This document shows positions 44,465 through 53,271 of a stretch of 64,000 nucleotides of DNA, in pieces; within the stretch, counting starts at the first letter, position 1; the number at the start of each line of letters is the position of its first letter. The notes under the pieces were generated by a model. The model saw nothing but the letters and a program-made list of their open reading frames with translations, made no database searches and had not been told where the DNA came from. Position numbers and translations under genes: made by a program. This stretch comes from CAYQVO01 sp964421085 (GTDB taxonomy: Bacteria; Bdellovibrionota_C; UBA2361; CAYQVO01). The stretch is taken from contig CAYQVO010000006.1 in NCBI GenBank assembly GCA_964421085.1, positions 60,066-124,065 on the forward strand, in the 5' to 3' direction.

Positions 44465-45758
44465 TTGCTATCCTCTCTGCAATTTCCTCAGGATTACCGC
44501 CAAAGGAAGGAACGACAATGTCTGCCGCCCCGGCGTACCACTTCTTTCGCTCCGCAAACAGCATGGAAAGACGCTCGTGAATATCGCCGCCGCGAAGCAG
44601 CGGCCTGTTACCATCCCCCGCAATGCGGCCTGCGAGTTCAGAAAGAGGAGACCAGAGCCACACGGTAAGATACCTCTTCGAAAGAATTTCCCGGTTTTCC
44701 TGCCTGACTATCACTCCTCCACCACATCCCGCTATCAGCTTCGTCTCCGCTGAAGACTCCCGCAGCACCTCCTCTTCCAGATCCCTGAAACGTGACTCAC
44801 CTTCCTGTTCCACGATTGCGCGGATGCTCTTCCCGGACCTGGATTCCAGTCTTTCGTCGAGATCCACGAATGCAAAGCCGATTTTTTCCGCGAGCGCTTT
44901 CCCTATGCTGCTTTTCCCCGAGCCCATCATTCCGATGAGAGCGACTCGCCGCTTCCCGCTCAGGGGTGAAGGGCCTGTAAGAGCATCCCGCATGAGATCA
45001 AGCGGCGGCTTGCGGCCGGTGAATATTTCGAAAGATCCCGCACCTTGATTCAGAAGCCACTCGAGACCTGAAACGACAGTGGCTCCGGACTTCTCCGCAT
45101 CTTCGACAAAGGCTGTCTTTATCCTGTAAATTCCGTCCATCACCGTATGTCGGGGCGTCATGATGCCTTCAGGCAGAATTCTCTCCGGGGTGCTCACGCA
45201 TGAAACGATGACGTCACTTCGCGATACAACGTCCGCAAGCGATGCATCGGCAAGAGAAAGCGGGTCGACGCCATACTGATCCGCAACAGCCCGCGCCTTT
45301 TCGAATGTCCTGTTAATGACCGTCACCCGGGCTCCCTCGAAACGAAGCGCACAGACTGCGGCGCGCGCTGCTCCCCCTGCGCCGATTACAACTGCGCGGG
45401 AACCCGAAAGTCTCACTCCTGCCGAAAGAAGCGCCTGAGACACTCCGTATACATCCGTATTGAAGCTTTTCTCTCCGTCTTCCAGCACGAGAGTGTTCGC
45501 GGCGGAAAGCTGCGCCGAAAGGTCATCGTGCGATGCTGCGCATGAGAAGGCTTCTTCTTTGAAAGGAGAAGTGACGTTCAGTCCGCAGATGCCCGCATCC
45601 TTTGCGAGTGCGACTGCCTGTGCGGCACTGTCGGGGGAGATTCTCAGGTATGACCCGGACATTCCAAGTCCGCGGAGAGCTGCGTTGTGCATTTCGGGAC
45701 TCCTGCTGTGCAGGACCGGCCGACCAATCACTCCGAGGTATATGGCGGAATCGGTCAT
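44436..45758 (-). CDS. aroE-aroK: Shikimate dehydrogenase - shikimate kinase fusion
   Basis: A 440-residue bifunctional protein for two successive steps, 3-dehydroshikimate to shikimate to shikimate 3-phosphate. Residues about 5-265 are AroE: GVIGRPVLHSRSPEMHNAAL, GLNVTSPFKEEA with catalytic Lys, NTDVYGVSQAL with Asp, and the NADP loop VIGAGGAARAAVCAL, NRTFEKA. After a short linker, residues about 272-437 are AroK: Walker A IGMMGSGKSSIGKALAEK, FVDLDERLE, FRDLEEEVL and the CGGGVIV loop plus the lid RPLLRG. Start 45758 (ATGA overlap with aroD) is preferred to 45791. All key residues appear intact. Confidence 0.93.
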   Translation of the reverse strand: MTDSAIYLGVIGRPVLHSRSPEMHNAALRGLGMSGSYLRISPDSAAQAVALAKDAGICGLNVTSPFKEEAFSCAASHDDLSAQLSAANTLVLEDGEKSFNTDVYGVSQALLSAGVRLSGSRAVVIGAGGAARAAVCALRFEGARVTVINRTFEKARAVADQYGVDPLSLADASLADVVSRSDVIVSCVSTPERILPEGIMTPRHTVMDGIYRIKTAFVEDAEKSGATVVSGLEWLLNQGAGSFEIFTGRKPPLDLMRDALTGPSPLSGKRRVALIGMMGSGKSSIGKALAEKIGFAFVDLDERLESRSGKSIRAIVEQEGESRFRDLEEEVLRESSAETKLIAGCGGGVIVRQENREILSKRYLTVWLWSPLSELAGRIAGDGNRPLLRGGDIHERLSMLFAERKKWYAGAADIVVPSFGGNPEEIAERIANEIRAAGMA

Positions 45759-46393
45759 ATCGCTGAAAGCCTTTTCATAAGCTCCCCGCACTCATCAGCT
45801 GTGAGCTGCCCTTCCGCACTCTCCTTCCCTTCCGATACCGCCGCATAGCTCCACAGGGAACCTAGAAGAGGACCGACTATCCTGGTAATCTTTCCGGCAT
45901 CCCCCATCCCGATCACGACAAGCGGCCTCAACTGATCCAGGAGTCCGAGGAGTCTTGCGCTGTCTGCGGCTGAATGGGCCCTGCACGCTATTTTGGCTAT
46001 GTCAGCCCCCCGCCTGAAGCAGTCATTGACGATCGAGGCAAGGGTTTCGCGGGGTGGTGTATTCAAAAAGTCATGAAAAGAAACGACGAGCTTTGCCCCC
46101 GATAATCGAGCCGCCTCGCGGATCTCTGAAATCTGCGATTCATCCGCTTCTCTCTCGATATCGACGTATTGCGCGCCCGCTCTTATCGCAGTGAGAAGAG
46201 CTTCTCTCTGCCGGTCTTCATCGCCTCCAGCCGCTCTGCATGTGGCAATCACCTTGGTGAGCCCGCAGATAATTTTGACCTCGGCAGGGCTCAGTGCCAG
46301 CGAGTCGAGCCTGAGTTCGACCATTTCACTTCGTTCCGCGACCGCCCTGCATTCTTCGAATGCGACGCTATGCGCCAGCGATACACAAAGCAT
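45755..46393 (-). CDS. aroD: 3-Dehydroquinate dehydratase, type I
   Basis: A 212-residue class I enzyme that removes water from 3-dehydroquinate through a Schiff-base lysine. Visible are MVELRLDSLAL (strand with substrate-binding Glu and Arg), VIATCRAAGGDEDRQREAL, QYVDIE, the catalytic His in VVSFHDFLNTP, and the Schiff-base Lys in ADIAKIACRAHS. The C-terminal segment VVIGMGDAGKITRIVGPLLGS is typical. The first 26 bases overlap the end of aroB. Confidence 0.91.
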   Translation of the reverse strand: MLCVSLAHSVAFEECRAVAERSEMVELRLDSLALSPAEVKIICGLTKVIATCRAAGGDEDRQREALLTAIRAGAQYVDIEREADESQISEIREAARLSGAKLVVSFHDFLNTPPRETLASIVNDCFRRGADIAKIACRAHSAADSARLLGLLDQLRPLVVIGMGDAGKITRIVGPLLGSLWSYAAVSEGKESAEGQLTADECGELMKRLSAI

Positions 46394-47411
46394 CTATCAA
46401 TCCCTCCATCTCCTGCATCGAAATCTGTTCTATTATGGACGTCCCGGGGCCCCTGAGGAAAGTGGCGCTCACCTTTGCCCCGCTCCGTTTCTTGTCTTTT
46501 TTCATCGCTGCTTTGAGTTCAGCCGCACTGCTGTTCTCCACCTTCACGGGCAGTCCAAACGACTCGAGAAGCGAAAGAAGAGCGATATAGTCTTTTTCTG
46601 AAAGCATTCTTCGTTGTGTTGAAAGCACAGCTTCAGCGGCCATCCCGATGCTCACTGATTCGCCGTGAGAAAGCTTCATAACGGACTCGACTGCATGTCC
46701 TATAGTGTGCCCGAAGTTGAGCTTCATGCGTTCGCCCGTATCGAGATCATCGCAGCTTACCACACCGGATTTCACCACGAGCGAGTCATAGACGATCCGC
46801 TCTATCACTTCGTCATCGAGCGACTTCGCCTTTTCGACATTATTCTGAAGATAAGTAAAATACTCATGGTCAGCTATTACTGCGTGCTTTATCACTTCGG
46901 CAAAACCCGACCGGAGTTCTTCTTCAGAAAGGGTTTTCAAAAAAGCCGGATCGCACACCACAAGTTCAGGCTGACGAATAGTGCCCGCGACATTCTTATA
47001 CCCCCCCACATTTATTCCGTTCTTTCCGCCGACGCCCGCATCTACCTGTGAGAGCAGTGTCGTAGGGGCCATCACCACTGATACACCCCGCATATACGTT
47101 GCGGCAGCGAAAGCCGCCGCGTCGCACACCGCGCCTCCTCCAGCTATCAGCACCTTCGCGTCCCGCCCCAGGCCATACCGGAGGAAGTGATCGTAAATGC
47201 AATTTATTGTTTCAAGGTTTTTACACTCTTCACCCCCCCTGATTTCGACGATCGGACAGTTATGGAAATACTGCGGAAATAGTCTCCGCACATTCGAATC
47301 AACCACAATGACCGACGGCGGCTTCTCCATGATCCGGAAAATGGAGGCAAACGGGATTCCCGCGATAAGTCTGCTCTTTCCGGTCTTTGCTTCAATATAA
47401 AGCTCTTTCAC
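46368..47411 (-). CDS. aroB: 3-Dehydroquinate synthase
   Basis: A 347-residue NAD-dependent enzyme that cyclises DAHP to 3-dehydroquinate. Landmarks are GGEECKNLETI, LIAGGGAVCDAAAFAAATYMRG, PTTLLSQVDAGVGGKNGIN, the KNVAGTIRQP loop, RSGFAEVIKHAVI with metal-binding Glu, and the metal-binding His residues in LNFGHTIGHAVE and SHGESVSIGM. The start overlaps the DAHP synthase stop by four bases. Confidence 0.94.
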   Translation of the reverse strand: MKELYIEAKTGKSRLIAGIPFASIFRIMEKPPSVIVVDSNVRRLFPQYFHNCPIVEIRGGEECKNLETINCIYDHFLRYGLGRDAKVLIAGGGAVCDAAAFAAATYMRGVSVVMAPTTLLSQVDAGVGGKNGINVGGYKNVAGTIRQPELVVCDPAFLKTLSEEELRSGFAEVIKHAVIADHEYFTYLQNNVEKAKSLDDEVIERIVYDSLVVKSGVVSCDDLDTGERMKLNFGHTIGHAVESVMKLSHGESVSIGMAAEAVLSTQRRMLSEKDYIALLSLLESFGLPVKVENSSAAELKAAMKKDKKRSGAKVSATFLRGPGTSIIEQISMQEMEGLIDALCIAGA

Positions 47412-48220
47412 TGCATGAAGTCTCCCGCATTTTCGAGCGCACGGAGTTTCCCGACTAAAACGGCAAATTCGGCGGGCGTAAGCGCCTGTTCCTTGTCGCT
47501 CAGAGCCTCTTCAGGATTTCTGTGGACCTCGACGATTATGCCGTTTGCGCCGCAGGCGAGAGAGGCAAGACTCATGGGCTCTATAAGAGAACGTCTTCCT
47601 GTCCCATGGCTGGGATCCGTTATCACCGGCAGGTGCGTAAGGCCCTTGACTGAAGGAACTGAACTGAGATCCAGGGTGTTTCTGGTGTATGTTTCGTGAG
47701 TGCGGATACCACGCTCGCACAGAATGACGTGAGGATTCCCCTCGTTCAGAATATATTCTGCGCAGTTCAGCCACTCTTCGATTGTCGAGTGCATTCCCCG
47801 CTTCAAAAGCACTGGCTTTTGAACACGTCCCACTTCCTTTAAGAGCGAGAAGTTCTGCATATTTCTTGCGCCGATTTGAAGCAGGTCGGCGTATTCAGAG
47901 ACCCACCCGACATCACGAGGATCGATGACCTCTGTCACGACCGGGAGTCCTGTCTGTTGTCTGGCCTTGTCGAGAATTTTGAGGGCCTTTAGACCGAGCC
48001 CCTGGAAGGCGTAAGGCGAGGTTCTCGGCTTGAACGCGCCTCCTCTCAGCATGTCCGCTCCAGCCTCTTTCACCGCGACTGCGGTTTCGAGAAGCTGCTC
48101 TTCGCTTTCGACTGCGCATGGACCGGCAATGATGACGAACCTTTTTCCAACCTCTGCATCACCGACCCTGACTATTGTTCTTGAGTGCCCGTTGCGGGCC
48201 GCCAGTTTTAAATTTTCCAT
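47408..48220 (-). CDS. aroF: 3-Deoxy-7-phosphoheptulonate (DAHP) synthase
   Basis: A 270-residue type I-beta DAHP synthase condensing phosphoenolpyruvate with erythrose 4-phosphate, the entry to aromatic synthesis. The barrel has IIAGPCAVESEEQL (metal-binding Cys), the GGAFKPRTSPYAFQGLG loop, QIGARNMQNFSLLKEVG, LLKRGMHSTIEEW, DPSHGTGRR (metal-binding His) and VEVHRNPEEALSD. Only about 25 residues precede the barrel, so the N-terminal ferredoxin-like or chorismate mutase regulatory domain found in many relatives is absent. Feedback control at this step is therefore not evident. It is first in the shikimate operon. The symbol is given for the family. Confidence 0.92.
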   Translation of the reverse strand: MENLKLAARNGHSRTIVRVGDAEVGKRFVIIAGPCAVESEEQLLETAVAVKEAGADMLRGGAFKPRTSPYAFQGLGLKALKILDKARQQTGLPVVTEVIDPRDVGWVSEYADLLQIGARNMQNFSLLKEVGRVQKPVLLKRGMHSTIEEWLNCAEYILNEGNPHVILCERGIRTHETYTRNTLDLSSVPSVKGLTHLPVITDPSHGTGRRSLIEPMSLASLACGANGIIVEVHRNPEEALSDKEQALTPAEFAVLVGKLRALENAGDFMQ

Positions 48221-48247
48221 AAGTAATCGTCCGGTTCCTGAAGCTGT

Positions 48248-48276
48248 ATAATAACCTCAGGTTTCAGTTCTATAAA
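48248..48276 (-). promoter_or_regulatory. Candidate promoter of the shikimate operon
   Basis: On the minus strand, TTTATA (48276-48271) and TATTAT (48253-48248) lie 17 bases apart, about 28 bases before the DAHP synthase ATG. The -35 is a weak match. The 147-base gap holds no better candidate and no attenuator-like terminator. Confidence 0.3.
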
Positions 48277-48367
48277 AGGAGATTGATGAATATGAGGGTT
48301 AGGCGGCTTCAGGCGTACTGGACGCCAAAATAGAAGAAAAAGGGAATGCTGTAAAAGGAAACTGCTT

Positions 48368-49513
48368 TCATTCTTTATTAGTACCGGAGCCCCCGGCCTT
48401 AGTCAAGCGGCCCATCAATTCTTCGTACTGATCCGTAACCTTTTCCCAGTCGTAATTGTCACGCGCCCGCTTCTTTGCTCTTTCACCCTGCTCGACCGCG
48501 ATTCCGGGGGATTTGAGCAGATCGCCGAGAATGCGTGAAAGAGCTTCAAAGTCGTTCTGAGGGTAAAACAGACCCCCTTCGCCAAGTACTTCGATATTTT
48601 CAGGTGTTCCATTTGCCACAATACAGTTTCCATATGCCATAGCTTCTACAAGAGCGGGATGTGTGCCCCCGACTTCTGTAGCCTGAATATATGCATAACA
48701 GCTGCTTTGAAGCTCCTGGTAGGCTGCACCGAACTGAAAACCGGTAAATACTACCCGCTCATCAGCGGCTTCTTTTACCCGCGAAATATATCCTTTCGCA
48801 TACGGCGCGTCGCCGACAACCACAAGACGCATGGAGGTCTGTACCTTTGAAAAAGCCTGCACAACGCCCAGCGCATTATTTTCCGGCTCGAGTCTGCTTA
48901 CGTAAAGGATGTACCCGCGGGGAGTGAGCTTGAAGCGCTCGAGAGTGCCGCCCGGGGGACGGCGCACTGCAGATGCTCCGTATGGAATGACAACCGCGTT
49001 GTGCCCGTACTTTTTAAAATAGTACTCCTGAATTACCTTCGCGTCCGCGATAACAGCCGATGGAAACCGTACTGAGCACCACTCTCCGAGGTGATACCAC
49101 GCCTTTCCAATGGAATTCCATTTCGCGCGATTCCTTTCGATCCCATCCACATTTACCGCAGAGGGAATTCCTTTGAGGCGAAGAATCCATGAAAAAGGAC
49201 TGTTCGCAGCGTTGCAGAACAGGACGGCATCGAATTCATTCTTCTTTATGAACAGAAAACTGGTGAGCCCCTGGAGAGGAGTTTCCAGATATTTCCAGAA
49301 AACAGTAGGCGCGTTTCTGAGGCGTACCCCACTGTATTCCTCTCTGCGATCGGACTCGAAAAACTTCCGCCGTCCGAAGACCGTTACGTCATGACCCCGG
49401 GCCGCCAGCCTGGTGGCAAGTTCTTCAGCGAATGTCTCGAATCCGCCGTATGACGCTGGAATCCCGCGTGTTCCGAGGATGGCGATACGGAGGGGTTTTT
49501 TTTCTCTGGTCAT
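48368..49513 (-). CDS. Glycosyltransferase, GT4 family with DUF1972-type N-terminus
   Basis: About 381 residues. The N-terminal domain LRIAILGTRGIPASYGGFET is typical of DUF1972 rhamnosyl- and related transferases. The C-terminal half has GYILYVSRLEPENNALGVVQAF, RLVVVGDAPYAKGYI and the EX7E-like GGTHPALVEAMAYGNCIVA. The start is uncertain: in-frame candidates are ATG 49513, ATG 49531 and GTG 49615, none with a good Shine-Dalgarno; 49513 is six codons before the conserved start. It is upstream of the shikimate operon by 147 bases and divergent from the MFS transporter. Acceptor and donor unknown. Confidence 0.85.
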   Translation of the reverse strand: MTREKKPLRIAILGTRGIPASYGGFETFAEELATRLAARGHDVTVFGRRKFFESDRREEYSGVRLRNAPTVFWKYLETPLQGLTSFLFIKKNEFDAVLFCNAANSPFSWILRLKGIPSAVNVDGIERNRAKWNSIGKAWYHLGEWCSVRFPSAVIADAKVIQEYYFKKYGHNAVVIPYGASAVRRPPGGTLERFKLTPRGYILYVSRLEPENNALGVVQAFSKVQTSMRLVVVGDAPYAKGYISRVKEAADERVVFTGFQFGAAYQELQSSCYAYIQATEVGGTHPALVEAMAYGNCIVANGTPENIEVLGEGGLFYPQNDFEALSRILGDLLKSPGIAVEQGERAKKRARDNYDWEKVTDQYEELMGRLTKAGGSGTNKE

Positions 49514-49632
49514 CGGGATATTGAGTAGCATTTTTTTCAGGAATTGCCCAGGTACCGCATCTTCATGCAGCACTCCCCTTCCCAAAACGTCTCCTCTCCC
49601 GTACAATCTTTTCACTTCCCGGAAACAAGAAA

Positions 49633-51063
49633 ATGAACGACGAAGCCCTGGATGGCGGAGGGCCCCGGCTCAAGGCGCCGGAGGTGACAGAAATACTCGC
49701 CGATCCAAGTCTGAATGCCTCCATAAAAGACTGCCAGTACGCCTCAGTGATGGTGGGCGCGGGTGAAAACTTCCTTGCGCCCTATGCCATTTTCCTCAAG
49801 GCGACGAACATGCAGCTTGGGCTTCTGTCGTCGCTTCCCCTTTTCCTCGGATCAGTCTCGCAGCTGATTGGAGTGTGGCTCTCTGAACTTTCCCCGAGCC
49901 GGCGGAGGATATTGATGCAGTGCGTTCTTGGCCAGGCTCTCGTCTGGCTCCCATCGTCCGTTCTGTACTTTGTTTTCGGTGCATCCAGCGTAACGGTATG
50001 GATTCTCATTGCCTGTTACGCCGCTTATCAAATCATGGGGAATCTCATGGTTCCGGCCTGGAGCAGCCTTATTGGCGATCTTGCCCCTGATGAAACCCGA
50101 GGCCGCTTTTTCGGTCTTCGCAATGAAAAGAGCGCAGTCGTCATGCTCCTTACTCTTCTGAGCGCAGGCGGGATAATGGAGGGGATGACCAATCTCGACC
50201 ACCGCGCGGCAGGTTTTTTTATCCTTTTTGTCTGCGCTTTCGCTGCCCGTATGATCTCGAGAAAGTTTGTTTCACTTCAACGGGATCCGCCATATAAGGT
50301 CGACGATCACGCCCGATTTTCATACGTCGACTTCCTCAAGCGATCGCACAAATCCAACTTCGCGAAATTCGTGCTCTTCATCTCCTCGATGAGCTTCTCG
50401 GTCATGATTTCGAGTCCATTCTTCGCCCCATACATGCTCAATGTCCTGCACTTCTCCTACTTCACGTACACGACAATGACCGTCATGTTCCTCATGACCA
50501 CGTTTCTCACGACACGATACTGGGGGCATCTGGCCGACAAGTTCGGAAACAGGAACGTCCTTCGCTTCGCCGCCATTGGAGTCGCCATAACGCCGATACT
50601 GTGGTGCATATGGGGAAGCATAGGAGGCTGCCTGATGATTCAGGCCTTCAGCGGGATAGTGTGGGGCGGGTACAACCTCGCTGCCGCAAACTTCCTGTTC
50701 GACGCTGTTACACCGCCTAAGCGGGCAAGGTGTGTGGCGTATCAGTCCATAACGAACTGCCTCTTCATCCTCATCGGCTCTATCGCAGGCGCATGGATGG
50801 TGAACAGATTCCCGGACTGGGTGCCCTTTGACAGGGGGATCTGGACGCCTCAATCGGCATATCTCCGGCTCTTCATGCTCTCAGGCATCCTGCGCCTGCT
50901 TGCATGCTATATCCTCCTTCCGACGTTCAAAGAAGTGCGGGACGTTTCATCGCTCAAACACCACGAGATGTTTATTCATTTTCTCTCCATTCTGCCCTGC
51001 ATTGGGACAACCCTCGATTACTTCATGCGACGGCGTGTGAAAGACCGGTTCTCCGGCTCCTGA
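49633..51063 (+). CDS. Major facilitator superfamily transporter
   Basis: A 476-residue membrane protein with about 12 hydrophobic helices after a 35-residue cytoplasmic N-terminus. The loop between helices 4 and 5 contains LVPAWSSLIGDLAPDETRGR, and GHLADKFGNRNVLRFAAIGV is the equivalent of the conserved loop 8-9 motif. This pattern is usual for a bacterial MFS group of unassigned substrate often found in polysaccharide loci. Upstream, TACAAT at 49602-49607 may be a -10 element. Its 3' end is nine bases from the convergent secreted protein gene. Confidence 0.85.
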   Translation: MNDEALDGGGPRLKAPEVTEILADPSLNASIKDCQYASVMVGAGENFLAPYAIFLKATNMQLGLLSSLPLFLGSVSQLIGVWLSELSPSRRRILMQCVLGQALVWLPSSVLYFVFGASSVTVWILIACYAAYQIMGNLMVPAWSSLIGDLAPDETRGRFFGLRNEKSAVVMLLTLLSAGGIMEGMTNLDHRAAGFFILFVCAFAARMISRKFVSLQRDPPYKVDDHARFSYVDFLKRSHKSNFAKFVLFISSMSFSVMISSPFFAPYMLNVLHFSYFTYTTMTVMFLMTTFLTTRYWGHLADKFGNRNVLRFAAIGVAITPILWCIWGSIGGCLMIQAFSGIVWGGYNLAAANFLFDAVTPPKRARCVAYQSITNCLFILIGSIAGAWMVNRFPDWVPFDRGIWTPQSAYLRLFMLSGILRLLACYILLPTFKEVRDVSSLKHHEMFIHFLSILPCIGTTLDYFMRRRVKDRFSGS

Positions 51064-51072
51064 CATCTCCTG

Positions 51073-51672
51073 TTATCTCCCGCTCAATCCGGGCGTTTTC
51101 GCTATGGCGAATAAAGGCACCTCCTTAATGATGTCGTTGACACCAGCTATCCTGAAACGCCGAATCCTCTCTGATTTGACGGTCGTTCCTTCCTGCCACT
51201 CCCTGTATGCACTGGCCCTTATGCGGGCATTGAACTTGTACTGACAGGTGTAATTCCGGCCGTCTGTCATCGGCAAAATGTTCACCACATATTCCGATGA
51301 ACCCTCAGGCGGAGCCGAAAAAGCAGCGTGATTGCCGAGAATCGTTTTTCCTGCTGTCTCCTCACCCGTCAAAGAGAGAGGCTGCTCCACCTCGTTTGTG
51401 CCGAGAAAGAGTTTTATCGAAGGCCTCGTAAAAGTGACTCTTACCTTGTGCAACCTGACTTTTTTCTGAACTGATCCTTCCGTGAAAATCACCGCGTCGG
51501 TATTTGCGTTCATCTCTATATTTCGTGCCAGATCTTCCGCAAGCGCTCTGGCCCCGGGATAAGGATTAGGACAGCGGGTCTTCCTGTATGTCTCCTGTGC
51601 CGATGCAGATGCACAGATTCCCGCAGAAACAAGCGCCGATACAAGAACAAGAAACAACCTGCTGCTTTTCAT
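51073..51672 (-). CDS. Secreted hypothetical protein
   Basis: A 199-residue exported protein. Residues 1-25 form a signal peptide with cleavage after SASA. ATG 51672 is chosen; it has GGGGTGG upstream, and the 107 codons of open frame before it do not look coding. The mature protein has two Cys (near residues 34 and about 155) and a beta-rich pattern, with TFTRPSIKLFLGTNEV and ILPMTDGRNYTCQYKFNARI. It may be periplasmic. No family recognised. Confidence 0.7.
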   Translation of the reverse strand: MKSSRLFLVLVSALVSAGICASASAQETYRKTRCPNPYPGARALAEDLARNIEMNANTDAVIFTEGSVQKKVRLHKVRVTFTRPSIKLFLGTNEVEQPLSLTGEETAGKTILGNHAAFSAPPEGSSEYVVNILPMTDGRNYTCQYKFNARIRASAYREWQEGTTVKSERIRRFRIAGVNDIIKEVPLFAIAKTPGLSGR

Positions 51673-51868
51673 ATACACCACCCCTGAATAGACATGCCGC
51701 CTGTCCACCAATCGTGAAGAAATACGATAATGATTCAATAGAAAGATACGGAGGCGGCGGATTAGAACGATCGTTTTGCCAGGTTCCGTTCTCCGTTGAT
51801 CAAGATCATTCGCCGATCTCCTTCCCCGGACATAACCTGCGGGAGAACGAATTAGAAGACCGGGCAAT

Positions 51869-52243
51869 TTGGCGTCTTTGATAAGGGAAGAGAGAAGCAG
51901 CATTGCGGTTTTTCGGGCGCTGCAGCCGGGGGACCCTATGTGTGCAGTCCCTGCGTTGAGATCGATTCGCGCGGCATTTCCAAATGCCGGCATTTCCCTC
52001 CGTCCGATGCTGAACCTTTTTTCGGGAAGTGATTGCAGAGAACAGTGGCAGCCGCAAAGAACACCCGCGACACTTCTCCGGAAACCTGCTCCGTGTTTTC
52101 CCTGCTATCGCTTCCGCTGTCCCTTCAATATGGAGTGCCTCGACTTTTCCGCCGAAGAGGTGACAGAAAAAGCTCGTCCTTTCATCCGGCCCCGGGCAGT
52201 CAGCTCTTCTGAACCTTTTTCAGTACAACGGGGCCCAGCATGA
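51869..52243 (+). pseudogene. GT9 heptosyltransferase-like gene with internal deletion
   Basis: A 124-codon frame that joins both ends of a family 9 glycosyltransferase. The first part, IAVFRALQPGDPMCAVPALR followed by SIRAAFPNAGISL, is the N-terminal strand and helix of ADP-heptose:LPS heptosyltransferase-like proteins. The last part, CFPCYRFRCPFNMECLDFSA then EEVTEKARPFI, is their C-terminal Cys-rich end. About 220 central residues, including the donor site, are missing, but frame is kept and the stop still overlaps the start of the next gene (ATGA at 52240-52243). The start codon would be TTG at 51869 or 51878. Not functional as a transferase. Confidence 0.7.
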
Positions 52244-53271
52244 GAGAGCTCAATATATTCACCTGGCATGTGCATGGCAGCTATTTATACTATTTTTCCC
52301 GCATTCCTCACCGGATTTATGTTCCTGCCGGAGAAGGAAGACCGGAGGGATACGGAGGCAGAACTCCGGGGTTTGCATGGCCCGACAATCTCATCGAAGT
52401 CCCGGCCGGCGAAGCGGGACGGCTTCCGATTGATGTCGTGATTTTTCAGTCGAAAAAGAACTATCTCGAAGATCAGCATGAGATTCTTTCGGGATGGCAG
52501 CGAAGTCTTCCCCGGATATATCTCGAGCATGATCCGCCCCGCGAACATCCGACGGATACAAAACACGTCGTCGACGACCCCAATGTTCTGCTTATCCATG
52601 TTACTCATTTCAACAACCTTATGTGGGACAGTGGAAGAACTCCTCATGCTGTCATAGAGCACGGAGTAATCGTACCTCCTGATATTTCGTACACCGGCGA
52701 ACTGGAACGGGGCATTGTTGTTGTCAACAGCATCTCGACGCGCGGACGGCGGCTGGGATTTGACGTTTACAGGCGGGCCGAAGCAGTGCTCCCTCTGGAC
52801 CTTGTCGGCATGGGCTCATGCTCCCACGGCGGGCTCGGGGAAGTGCCTCACGACATACTCCCTCAATTCCTCTCCAGATACCGTTTCTTCTTCAATCCCA
52901 TCCGCTACACAAGTCTCGGACTCGCCGTGTGTGAAGCGATGATGCTTGGACTTCCTGTTGTCGGCCTCGCGACCACTGAAATGTCCGACGTTATCCAGAG
53001 CGGAATTAACGGATATGTAAGCACAAATGTTGATTCGGTCCTGGACGTCATGAAGGAACTGCTTGCCGACAGGGAACTTGCCATCGAGTGGGGAGAAGCG
53101 GCAAGGAGGACGGCGATAGAACGTTTCAATATAAGCCGTTTTCTGGAGGACTGGTGCGAAACACTGTCAATAGTGACGGGCATTGCGGGTTCGAAGGGGG
53201 AAGCCGGGCGAAGATCTCAGGATGGTGAGAGCGGACGGGATGGCGAACGAAGGATGGGAGAGACGCGATGA
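52240..53271 (+). CDS. Glycosyltransferase (GT1/GT4-type GT-B fold)
   Basis: A 343-residue protein. The C-terminal half has the donor-site pattern FFFNPIRYTSLGLAVCEAMM followed by LGLPVVGLATTEM, the equivalent of EX7E with Leu and Ala variations, and a helical end. The N-terminal domain (NIFTWHVHGSYLYYFSRIPH) resembles sugar transferases of LPS and glycan clusters. The last 25 residues are very polar (Gly, Glu, Arg, Asp) and may be a repeat-expanded tail. It overlaps the GT9 remnant before it and the SDR gene after it by four bases each, so the four genes to HldE form one translationally coupled operon. Confidence 0.83.
   Translation: MRELNIFTWHVHGSYLYYFSRIPHRIYVPAGEGRPEGYGGRTPGFAWPDNLIEVPAGEAGRLPIDVVIFQSKKNYLEDQHEILSGWQRSLPRIYLEHDPPREHPTDTKHVVDDPNVLLIHVTHFNNLMWDSGRTPHAVIEHGVIVPPDISYTGELERGIVVVNSISTRGRRLGFDVYRRAEAVLPLDLVGMGSCSHGGLGEVPHDILPQFLSRYRFFFNPIRYTSLGLAVCEAMMLGLPVVGLATTEMSDVIQSGINGYVSTNVDSVLDVMKELLADRELAIEWGEAARRTAIERFNISRFLEDWCETLSIVTGIAGSKGEAGRRSQDGESGRDGERRMGETR

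Noticed and set aside
43848..44753. 301-codon plus-strand frame antisense to aroA and aroE-aroK
   Set aside because: It crosses two real genes on the opposite strand and has Ser/Pro/Arg-rich shadow composition.
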